From contig CALDLZ010000392.1 in NCBI GenBank assembly GCA_937915335.1, positions 1-6,765 on the forward strand: 6,765 nucleotides of DNA, written 5' to 3'. The notes under the pieces were generated by a model. The model saw only the letters and a list, made by a program, of their open reading frames with translations, had not been told where the DNA came from and searched no databases. A program made the position numbers and the translations under genes. Shown piece by piece: positions 1 through 6,724 of the stretch. Numbering within the stretch: the stretch's first letter is position 1; the number at the start of each line of letters is the position of its first letter. Source of the DNA: an uncultured Faecalibacterium sp. GTDB taxonomy: Bacteria > Bacillota > Clostridia > Oscillospirales > Ruminococcaceae.

Positions 1-6
1 AAAGGA
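1..6 (+). promoter_or_regulatory. Ribosome-binding site of trmFO
   Basis: AAAGGA lies 9 bases before the ATG at 16 and supports that start. Only 15 bases of upstream DNA are in the window, so the promoter of this transcription unit cannot be seen. Confidence 0.75.
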
Positions 7-15
7 TTAAGCGAT

Positions 16-1389
16 ATGAATTATAAGGTTACTGTATTAGGAGCCGGTCTGGCGGGCTGCGAAGCGGCGCTGTGGCTGGCGGGCAAGGGCGTGCAGGTGA
101 CGCTGTACGAGCAGAAGCCCATCCACTTTTCCCCCGCCCACAAGAGCGCGGGCTTTGCGGAGCTGATCTGTTCCAACAGCCTGAAGGCCGAGCGGCTGGA
201 TTCCGCTTCCGGCCTGCTGAAAGAGGAAATGCGCCGGATGGGCAGCCAGCTGCTGGATGCCGCCGAGGAAGCCCGTGTGGCCGCCGGCGGCGCGCTGGCT
301 GTGGATCGTGACGTGTTCAGCGCCGCCGTGACCCGGCGGGTGGAAGAATGCCCCAATATTACCGTCGTGCGGGAACAGGTGGAGCATATCGACGAGAGTG
401 CTCCCATTCTGGTGGCCACCGGCCCCCTGACTGACGGAAAGCTGGCTGATGAGATCGGCCGCCTGACCGGCGACGAGCGGCTCCATTTCTACGATGCCGT
501 GGCCCCCATCGTCACGGCTGAGAGCCTGGATTATAACAAGGTGTTTGCAGCATCCAGGTATGACCGGGGCGAGGCCGATTACCTGAACTGCCCCTTTAAC
601 AAGGCGGAGTATGAGGCATTCCATGAAGCACTGGCTTCGGCGGAGCGTGCCCCCCTCCACGAGTTCGATGCCGGTGCCGAGCAGGGTGCCCAGCCCGACC
701 CGGATGCCCACGGCAAAAAGGCCGATACCGTCACGGTCTACGAGGGCTGTATGCCCATCGAGATCATGGCGGCCCGGGGTGCCGACACCATGCGGTTCGG
801 CCCCCTGCGTCCGGTGGGTCTGGTGAACCCCAACACCGGCCACCGCCCCTGGGCCAATGTCCAGCTGCGGGCCGAGAATAAGGAGCGCACCCTCTATAAC
901 ATCGTGGGCTTCCAGACGAACCTCAAGTGGGGCGAGCAGAAACGGGTGTTCAGCATGATCCCGGGGCTGGAGAACGCCGAGTTCGTGCGGTACGGTGTCA
1001 TGCACCGCAATACCTTCCTGGATGCACCCCGTGTGCTGGACGCGGGCCTGTTCCTGAAGGAGCACCCCAACGTGTTCTTTGCGGGCCAGATCACCGGTTT
1101 TGAGGGTTATATGGAGAGTGCCGCCAGCGGTCTGCTGGCTGCCCGGAGCATCTACGCCCGTCTGGAGGGTAAACAGCTGCCCCCGCCCCCGGTGGACACC
1201 ATGTGCGGCGCGCTGATCCAGTATCTGACCACCGAGAACAAGCATTTCCAGCCCATGGGCGCGAATATGGGCATCCTGCCCCCGCTGCCGGAGGAGACCC
1301 GCCCCCGGGACAAGCGCCTGCGTTACATGGCTGTGGCCCAGCGGGCCGTGGCCAGCTTCCAGCAGTGGCTGGACGAGAAACCACTTTAA
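16..1389 (+). CDS. trmFO: Methylenetetrahydrofolate--tRNA-(uracil-5-)-methyltransferase TrmFO
   Basis: Cytoplasmic flavoenzyme of 457 residues that makes 5-methyluridine at position 54 of the tRNA T-loop, using methylenetetrahydrofolate as carbon donor and FAD as reductant (family knowledge). Seen in the protein: an N-terminal FAD-binding GAGLAG at residues 9-14 with the ribose-binding acidic residue E32; the family block AELICSNSLKA at 48-58 with C52; EGCMPIE at 243-249 with C245; FGPLRPVGL at 261-269; and a C-terminal FAD block GQITGFEGYMES at 357-368. C52 and C245 correspond, as I recall it, to the catalytic pair C53/C226 of the Bacillus subtilis enzyme. The protein is about 20 residues longer than the usual ~435, explained by an apparent Asp/Gly/Ala-rich insertion around residues 219-238. 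The ATG is chosen because AAAGGA sits 9 bases upstream and GAGLAG then falls at the expected place. plsX follows after 15 bases. Identity is very secure. Confidence 0.97.
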   Translation: MNYKVTVLGAGLAGCEAALWLAGKGVQVTLYEQKPIHFSPAHKSAGFAELICSNSLKAERLDSASGLLKEEMRRMGSQLLDAAEEARVAAGGALAVDRDVFSAAVTRRVEECPNITVVREQVEHIDESAPILVATGPLTDGKLADEIGRLTGDERLHFYDAVAPIVTAESLDYNKVFAASRYDRGEADYLNCPFNKAEYEAFHEALASAERAPLHEFDAGAEQGAQPDPDAHGKKADTVTVYEGCMPIEIMAARGADTMRFGPLRPVGLVNPNTGHRPWANVQLRAENKERTLYNIVGFQTNLKWGEQKRVFSMIPGLENAEFVRYGVMHRNTFLDAPRVLDAGLFLKEHPNVFFAGQITGFEGYMESAASGLLAARSIYARLEGKQLPPPPVDTMCGALIQYLTTENKHFQPMGANMGILPPLPEETRPRDKRLRYMAVAQRAVASFQQWLDEKPL

Positions 1390-1390
1390 G

Positions 1391-1397
1391 AAGGGAG
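1391..1397 (+). promoter_or_regulatory. Ribosome-binding site of plsX
   Basis: AAGGGAG lies 7 bases before the plsX ATG at 1405, inside the 15-base gap after the trmFO stop. The gap is too short for an independent promoter plus operator, so plsX is probably transcribed with trmFO. Confidence 0.8.
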
Positions 1398-1404
1398 AAT
1401 CTCT

Positions 1405-2421
1405 ATGAAGATCATCGTTGATATGATGGGCGGCGACAATGCCCCGCTGGCCGTGCTGGAAGGTACCGCGCAGGCCGTGAAGGAGTACGGCGTGCAGGTC
1501 ATCGGCGTGGGCAATGAGGAGCTGGTGCGCAAGACTGCCGCCGAGCACAACATCCTGCTGGATGGCATCGAGCTGGTGAACTGCACCGAGACCATCGAGA
1601 TGTGCGACGAGCCTGCAAAGGCCATCCGCAGCAAGAAGGATTCCTCCATTGTGGTGGGCCTGAACCTGCTGAAAGAGGGCAGGGGTGATGCCTTCGTCTC
1701 CGCCGGAAGCACCGGCGCGCTCCATGTGGGCGCAAGCCTGATCGTGCGCACCCTCAAGGGCGTGAAGCGCCCGGCGCTGGCCACCATGGTGCCCGCCAAG
1801 AACAAGGCATATCTGCTGCTGGACTGCGGTGCCAATGTCGAGTGCCGCCCCGAGATGCTGGCCGCCTTTGCGGTCATGGGCAGCTGCTATGTGAATAAGG
1901 TGGAGGGCCGTACCGAGCCTACCGTGGCACTGGCAAACAACGGTGCTGAGGAGAGCAAGGGCACCCCGATGCTCAAAGAGGCCCACCAGCTGCTCAAGAC
2001 GACCCCGGGCATCAAGTTCGTGGGCAACATCGAGCCCCGGGACGTGCCCAATGGCGATGTGGATGTGGTGGTCTGTGACGGTTTCACCGGCAACGTCATC
2101 CTCAAGCTGACCGAGGGCGTGGCCAAGATGCTGCTGGGAATGCTCAAGGAGATGTTCTTGGCAAACCTGGGCGGCAAGATCGCCTATCTGCTGCTTAAGA
2201 GCGGTGTGGGCAGCCTCAAACACCAGATGGACAGCGAGGAGTACGGCGGTGCCCCCTTCCTGGGTGCCAAACAGCCGGTCATCAAGGCACACGGCTCCTC
2301 CAAGGCCAAGGGCATCAAGAACGCCATCCGGCAGGCCAAGATCTGCGTGGAGAACGACCTGTGCGGCACCATGCAGCGCGCGCTGGATGAGCTGAACGCC
2401 GCAAGCAAAACAGAGGAATAA
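1405..2421 (+). CDS. plsX: Phosphate acyltransferase PlsX (acyl-ACP:phosphate transacylase)
   Basis: A 338-residue peripheral membrane enzyme that transfers a fatty acyl chain from acyl carrier protein to inorganic phosphate. The acyl-phosphate is then used by PlsY to acylate glycerol-3-phosphate, the first step of phospholipid synthesis in most Gram-positive bacteria (family knowledge). Family blocks seen in order: VDMMGGDNAP at 5-14 (commonly DAMGGD, here Met at the variable place), SAGSTGAL at 99-106, LDCGANVECRPEML at 139-152, NNGAEESKG at 178-186, CDGFTGNVILK at 224-234, and YGGAPFLGAKQPVIKAHGSS at 280-299. Length is normal and the frame is unbroken. The ATG has AAGGGAG 7 bases upstream. 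It sits between trmFO and rnc; the usual neighbours rpmF or fapR upstream and acpP downstream are missing here. No lipid-responsive operator is visible in the short upstream gap. Identification is very secure. Confidence 0.97.
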   Translation: MKIIVDMMGGDNAPLAVLEGTAQAVKEYGVQVIGVGNEELVRKTAAEHNILLDGIELVNCTETIEMCDEPAKAIRSKKDSSIVVGLNLLKEGRGDAFVSAGSTGALHVGASLIVRTLKGVKRPALATMVPAKNKAYLLLDCGANVECRPEMLAAFAVMGSCYVNKVEGRTEPTVALANNGAEESKGTPMLKEAHQLLKTTPGIKFVGNIEPRDVPNGDVDVVVCDGFTGNVILKLTEGVAKMLLGMLKEMFLANLGGKIAYLLLKSGVGSLKHQMDSEEYGGAPFLGAKQPVIKAHGSSKAKGIKNAIRQAKICVENDLCGTMQRALDELNAASKTEE

Positions 2422-2431
2422 TCAGAGATTC

Positions 2432-2438
2432 AAGGGAG
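2432..2438 (+). promoter_or_regulatory. Ribosome-binding site of rnc
   Basis: AAGGGAG lies 9 bases before the rnc ATG at 2448, in the 26-base plsX-rnc gap. No hairpin terminator or promoter is evident in this gap, which favours read-through from plsX. Confidence 0.8.
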
Positions 2439-2447
2439 CTAAGACAT

Positions 2448-3122
2448 ATGAGCCATCAGTTGGAAACAATTATTGGTTACAAGTTCAAGAATCCGAAGTT
2501 GCTGGAAACGGCACTCACTCACACCAGCTACGCCAACGAGAGCCGGGTGCCGGTGCAGCACAACGAGCGGCTGGAATTTCTGGGGGACAGCGTGCTGCAG
2601 ATCGTCTCGGCAGATTACCTGTTCCACGCCTATGCTGACCGTCCCGAGGGCGACCTGACCCGCATCCGTTCCAGTCTGGTCAGCGAGGGGGCACTGTTCC
2701 AATTCGCCCAGGAGATCAACCTGGGTGAATACCTGCGCCTGGGCCGTGGCGAGGAGCGCTGCGGCGGCCGCACCCGCCCCAGTGTGGTGTCCGATGCCTT
2801 TGAGGCTGTCATCGCCGCCCTGTATCTGGACGGCGGCATGGAGGTGGCCAAGAGCTTCATCCTGCCCTTCATCACCGAGGGCAAGCACGCCGAGGCCGAC
2901 TACAAGACCCGCCTGCAGGAGATCGTCCAGCAGAACCCCGAGGAGCGTTTGAGCTATGTGGTGGAGCAAGAGAGCGGCCCCGACCACGACAAGCACTTTG
3001 TGGTGGCTGTCCGCTTCAACTCCGACAAAGTCGCCCGGGGCGAGGGCCGCAGCAAGAAGATGGCCGAGCAGCACGCCGCCCGGGAGGCGCTCAAGCTTCT
3101 GGGCGTGATAAAGGAAAAGTAA
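2448..3122 (+). CDS. rnc: Ribonuclease III
   Basis: A 224-residue double-strand-specific endoribonuclease that processes rRNA precursors and cleaves structured or antisense-paired RNAs (family knowledge). The N-terminal catalytic domain covers about residues 1-145 and carries the signature NERLEFLGDSVL at 39-50. E43 and D47 there, with D116 and E119 in SDAFEA, match the four metal-binding acidic residues of E. coli RNase III (E41, D45, D114, E117). A C-terminal double-stranded RNA-binding domain covers about residues 152-219, starting at YKTRLQEIVQ and including GEGRSKKMAEQHAA, the usual basic RNA-contact helix. Length is typical and no key residue is missing. The start has a good ribosome-binding site 9 bases upstream and begins with the expected short helix before YKFKNPKLLETALTH. 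The stop codon abuts the smc start, and the last codons of rnc contain the smc ribosome-binding site. Placement before smc is the conserved Firmicutes order. Confidence 0.97.
   Translation: MSHQLETIIGYKFKNPKLLETALTHTSYANESRVPVQHNERLEFLGDSVLQIVSADYLFHAYADRPEGDLTRIRSSLVSEGALFQFAQEINLGEYLRLGRGEERCGGRTRPSVVSDAFEAVIAALYLDGGMEVAKSFILPFITEGKHAEADYKTRLQEIVQQNPEERLSYVVEQESGPDHDKHFVVAVRFNSDKVARGEGRSKKMAEQHAAREALKLLGVIKEK
3110..3115 (+). promoter_or_regulatory. Ribosome-binding site of smc, inside the end of rnc
   Basis: AAAGGA encoded within the last codons of rnc lies 7 bases before the smc ATG at 3123. This fixes the smc start immediately after the rnc TAA and suggests that ribosomes finishing rnc help initiate smc. 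Confidence 0.75.
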
Positions 3123-6100
3123 ATGGTATTCAAGGAACTGGAGATCCAGGGCTTCAAGAGCTTTCCCGATAAGGTCAAGATCACCTTTGACGAGGGCGTG
3201 ACCGGCGTGGTGGGCCCCAACGGCTCAGGCAAATCGAACCTTTCCGATGCCGTGCGCTGGGTGCTGGGCGAGACCAGCGCCCGCCAGCTGCGGGCCGCCG
3301 GCAAGATGGAGGATGTCATCTTCGGAGGCACCCGGCGGCGGGGGGCCATGGGCTTTGCCCAGGTGCGCCTGACGCTGGACAACAGCAGCCACGCGCTGGA
3401 TGTGGAAGCGGACGAGGTGACCATCGGGCGCAGATATTACCGCTCCGGCGAGAGCGAGTACAGCATCAACGGGCAGGTCTGCCGGTTGAAGGATGTGTAT
3501 GAGCTGCTGCTGGATACCGGCATCGGTCGGGACGGCTATTCGGTCATCGGGCAGGGCCGCATTGCCGAGATCGTGGCGGCCAAGAGCAGCGAGCGCCGGG
3601 AGATTTTTGAGGAAGCCTGCGGTATTGCCAAATACCGCTATCGCAAAAACGAGGCCGAGCGCCGTCTTGCCGCCGCCGCCGAGAATCTGGAGCGCCTGCG
3701 GGATATCCTGAGTGAGCTGGAGGCCCGGGTGGGCCCGCTGGAAAAGGAAAGCGAAAAGGCTCAAAAATTCCTGGAACTGAGCGCCCGGCGCAAGACGCTG
3801 GAGGTGACCCTGTGGACGGACGGCGTGCACCGGGCCAAGGAAGCCGTGCGCCGTCAGGTGCGGGATTACGAGACGGCCCAGGCCGACTATGAACGGTTCG
3901 ACAACCAGACCAAGGCCGCCGAGAGCGAGGCTGAGGAGATCCGGATGCAGGCACAGCAGCTGACCATTGCGGTCGAGCGCCTGAATGGGGATATCCGCAG
4001 CATCACCGAGCAGATCAGCGGCAGCGAGAGCCGCATCGCCGTGCTGGAAAATGACATTGCCCGCAACGAGGAGAGTGCCGCCGACCTGCGGGCTGAGATC
4101 GCAGCCGGGCAGCAGGACAGCACCGAAGCCGCCGCTGCGTTGGAGCGCCACCGTGCCGTGGCAAAGAGCATGGAGCTGGCTGGCCAGAAGCTGGCCGCGG
4201 AGCTGGATGCCCTGAAGGACGAGCTGGCACGGCTGACCATGGAAAATGACCAGAGCGGGGCCCGCCGGGATACCCTGCGCGGTGAGGTGGCGGCGCTGAC
4301 CGCCAAGCACACCGAAGCACAGGTGGCAAAGGCTGCCGCCGAAGCCGCCGCCGAGACGGCCCTGAGCCGCCTGCCCGCATTGGAAGAGGCCGCCGAGGTG
4401 CTGGCCGTCCAACGGGATGACGCAAAGCAGGACTTGGAGGATACCGTGCGGTATCTTGCCGCTCTGGCTGAAAATGAAAACCAGCTGAAAAATGTCAGGG
4501 CCGGTCTGGAACTCAAGTTGAAAAGCCGCCGGGCCGCGCTGGACGAAGCCGACAACGCGGAACAGCGCCTGAACCGGGAGCTGGATGCCGCACGCCAGCG
4601 GCTCAGCGTTCTGCGGGAACTGGAAAAGAACATGGACGGCTACCAGAACTCCGTCAAGACCGTGATGCGGGCGGCATCCGCCCGGCGGCTGCGGGGTGTC
4701 ATCGGGCCGGTGTCCTCCATCCTGAGCGTGGAGCCGGGCCGGGAGGTCGCCATTGAGACGGCATTGGGCGGTGCCTTGCAGAACATCGTGGTAGAGAACG
4801 AAGCCGCCGCCAAGGCAGGCATCGCCCTGCTCCGCAGTGAGAACGCGGGCCGTGCCACCTTCCTGCCGCTGGATACTGTCCAGCCCGGCGTGTTCCGGGG
4901 GCGGCTGTCCGGTTCGGCACGGCTGGCAAGCAGTCTGGTCAAGGCTGACGCACGGTACAGCAGCATCGTCTCCAACCTGCTGGGCCGTATCATCGTGGTG
5001 GATGATATCAACGAAGCTTCCCGGGTGGCCCGGGACAACGGCTTCCACAACAAGGTCGTCACACTGGATGGTCAGGTGGTCAACGCGGGCGGCAGCTTTA
5101 CCGGCGGCAGTGTCCAGCGCAGCGCAGGTTTGTTTACCCGCAAACAGGAGCTGGAAGAACTACGGATCAAGGCCGCAAAGCTGCAGAAGGAATGCCTTGC
5201 CGCCCAGGAAAAGACCGACCAGTGCAAGCAGCAGGCCGATGCTCTGAACGCCGAGCTGACGGCCGCTAACAGCGAGCAGATCACCGCCGCCAATGACCGG
5301 GTCCGGGCCGAAGCGGAGCGAAAGCGGTTGGAAGGTGCAGTAGAGCAGGCCGAGACGGCTCTCGCCGCCCGGCGGAAAGAGATCGACACCCTGAACGCCC
5401 AGCTGGCCGACAGCCGGGAAAAGGCCGCACAGGCCCAGACTCAGGAAGCGGCACTGGCGGGAGAGATCGAAGCGAAATCGGGTGAGCTGAGCCGCATTGC
5501 CGAGGGTGACGATGCTTTCCTGACCCAGCAGCGGTCACTGGCCGAACAGGTCAGCGCCAAGCGGCTGGAACAGGTGAGCCGCCAGAAGGATGCCGAACTT
5601 GCCCAGGCCCAGATCGAGGCGCTGGAACAGCGCACCCGGGATGCCGAGAGCCGCCGGGCTTCTCTGGAAGAGAGCCTTGCCGCCCTTGCCGCCCGCAGTG
5701 ATGCCTGCCGGGCCGAGATCGAAGCCATCCGCAAGGCCAAGACCGACAGCCGGGCTGAGATCGAAGCGAAGGAAGCGGAGATCCGAAAGGCCACGGAACA
5801 GCGGCTTTCCCGCCAGCAGGCCGAGACCGAAGCGCTGGCCCGGGCGCGCACCGCCGCCGACAGCCGCGAGGAGATGGGCCGGGAGATGGCCCGCCTTGCC
5901 GAGCGGAAGGCAGCCGCGGAGAGTGAATATGATGCCACCGCCGCCAAGCTCTGGGATGAGTACCAGCTGACGGTGAGCCAGGCCGAAGCACTCTGTGTGG
6001 AGTTCGACAGCCTGCCCGCTCTGCGGGCACAGGTGGCCGACCTGCGCAATAAAATCCGGGCATTGGGTAATGTGAATGTCAGCGCCATTGAGGAATATAA

Positions 6101-6680
6101 GGAAGTCAAAGAGCGCTACGATACCCTGAGTGCCCAGGTGGCCGATGTGGAGGGCAGTAAAAACGAGCTGACGCGGATGATCGCCAGCCTGTCCGGCCAG
6201 ATGAAGGAGATCTTCACCGACAGCTTCCGGGCCATCAACGAAAACTTTGGCCGCATCTTTGCCGAGCTGTTCGGCGGCGGCGAAGCCAGCCTGACGCTGG
6301 AGGATGAAAGCGATGTGCTTTCCTGCGGCATCGGCATTCAGGTAGCCCCGCCGGGCAAGGTCATCAAGAATCTGGAAGCCCTTTCCGGCGGTGAGCAGGC
6401 GTTGGTGGCCATTAGCATTTATTTTGCAATTTTGGCCGTCAACCCGGCCCCGTTCTGCATCCTGGACGAGATCGAAGCCGCCCTCGATGATGCCAACGTC
6501 AGCCGGTTTGCGCAGTATCTGCGCAGGGTGAGCGACAAGACGCAGTTCATCGTCATCACCCACCGCCGCGGCACCATGGAAGCCGCCAACGTCCTGTACG
6601 GCGTGACCATGCAGGAGGACGGCGTGTCGAAATTGCTCAAGCTTGACCTGGAACAGGTTGACGCGACGCTGGTTTCGTAG
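3123..6680 (+). CDS. smc: Chromosome segregation/condensation ATPase SMC
   Basis: A full-length 1185-residue SMC protein, close to the 1186 of B. subtilis. It dimerises, binds the kleisin ScpA with ScpB, and organises the chromosome by ATP-driven loop extrusion (family knowledge). Seen in order: the N-terminal start ELEIQGFKSF; Walker A GPNGSGKS at 31-38; R57 in SARQLR, matching the arginine finger; Q-loop Q144 in GQGRIAEI; a first coiled coil from about 165 to 505; the hinge from about 506 (GYQNSVK) to 662, ending in VNAGGSFTGG at 653-662; the returning coiled coil from about 670 to 1020; signature LSGGEQ at 1087-1092; and Walker B FCILDE with D1115 and catalytic E1116. Both coil arms are rich in Ala, Glu, Arg and Lys. 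EIEA recurs at 781, 865 and 879, separated by 84 and 14 residues, both whole numbers of heptads. Ser35 in Walker A is TCA, a codon hardly used elsewhere in this gene. The motif after R57 reads LRAAGKMED, seemingly one residue longer than the common LRGGKMED. Confidence 0.98.
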   Translation: MVFKELEIQGFKSFPDKVKITFDEGVTGVVGPNGSGKSNLSDAVRWVLGETSARQLRAAGKMEDVIFGGTRRRGAMGFAQVRLTLDNSSHALDVEADEVTIGRRYYRSGESEYSINGQVCRLKDVYELLLDTGIGRDGYSVIGQGRIAEIVAAKSSERREIFEEACGIAKYRYRKNEAERRLAAAAENLERLRDILSELEARVGPLEKESEKAQKFLELSARRKTLEVTLWTDGVHRAKEAVRRQVRDYETAQADYERFDNQTKAAESEAEEIRMQAQQLTIAVERLNGDIRSITEQISGSESRIAVLENDIARNEESAADLRAEIAAGQQDSTEAAAALERHRAVAKSMELAGQKLAAELDALKDELARLTMENDQSGARRDTLRGEVAALTAKHTEAQVAKAAAEAAAETALSRLPALEEAAEVLAVQRDDAKQDLEDTVRYLAALAENENQLKNVRAGLELKLKSRRAALDEADNAEQRLNRELDAARQRLSVLRELEKNMDGYQNSVKTVMRAASARRLRGVIGPVSSILSVEPGREVAIETALGGALQNIVVENEAAAKAGIALLRSENAGRATFLPLDTVQPGVFRGRLSGSARLASSLVKADARYSSIVSNLLGRIIVVDDINEASRVARDNGFHNKVVTLDGQVVNAGGSFTGGSVQRSAGLFTRKQELEELRIKAAKLQKECLAAQEKTDQCKQQADALNAELTAANSEQITAANDRVRAEAERKRLEGAVEQAETALAARRKEIDTLNAQLADSREKAAQAQTQEAALAGEIEAKSGELSRIAEGDDAFLTQQRSLAEQVSAKRLEQVSRQKDAELAQAQIEALEQRTRDAESRRASLEESLAALAARSDACRAEIEAIRKAKTDSRAEIEAKEAEIRKATEQRLSRQQAETEALARARTAADSREEMGREMARLAERKAAAESEYDATAAKLWDEYQLTVSQAEALCVEFDSLPALRAQVADLRNKIRALGNVNVSAIEEYKEVKERYDTLSAQVADVEGSKNELTRMIASLSGQMKEIFTDSFRAINENFGRIFAELFGGGEASLTLEDESDVLSCGIGIQVAPPGKVIKNLEALSGGEQALVAISIYFAILAVNPAPFCILDEIEAALDDANVSRFAQYLRRVSDKTQFIVITHRRGTMEAANVLYGVTMQEDGVSKLLKLDLEQVDATLVS

Positions 6681-6687
6681 GTATAAT
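6658..6687 (+). promoter_or_regulatory. Predicted housekeeping sigma (SigA-type) promoter for the downstream ftsY-like gene
   Basis: TTGACG at 6658-6663 (five of six matches to TTGACA) and a perfect TATAAT at 6682-6687 are separated by 18 bases, within the accepted 16-18 range. The -35 lies within the final smc codons and the -10 begins two bases after the smc stop. There is no TG extension before the -10. Transcription would start near 6694, giving a leader of about 31 bases that includes the strong ribosome-binding site at 6711-6719. A perfect TATAAT in DNA this GC-rich is unlikely to be chance, but transcription itself is inferred. Confidence 0.7.
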
Positions 6688-6710
6688 AGAAGATACGAAT
6701 TAAACCTGAA

Positions 6711-6719
6711 AAAGGAGAG
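6711..6719 (+). promoter_or_regulatory. Strong ribosome-binding site of the ftsY-like gene
   Basis: AAAGGAGAG, with its AGGAG core at 6713-6717, lies 7 bases before the ATG at 6725. It is the closest match to the ideal Shine-Dalgarno sequence in the window and confirms that a real gene starts at 6725. Confidence 0.8.
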
Positions 6720-6724
6720 AACCA

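Noticed and set aside
37..2292. A 751-residue open frame on the minus strand across trmFO and plsX
   Set aside because: It is codon-aligned antisense to both genes, which share one frame. Such a frame closes only where the sense gene uses TTA, CTA or TCA, and these codons are avoided in this GC-rich DNA. The translation is His/Gln/Gly-rich with no recognisable domain and no ribosome-binding site that I could support.
2422..2447. Possible promoter or small gene between plsX and rnc
   Set aside because: The 26 bases hold a ribosome-binding site but no -10/-35 pair, no hairpin and no room for a peptide gene.
3225..5048. A 607-residue open frame on the minus strand inside smc
   Set aside because: Codon-aligned antisense of smc, ending at the TCA codon of Walker A Ser35. 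Its composition mirrors the coiled coil, and smc on the plus strand is unmistakable.
6681..6724. Possible terminator after smc
   Set aside because: The 44-base gap has no inverted repeat followed by a T-run; it is A-rich and better explained as a -10 element, leader and ribosome-binding site.
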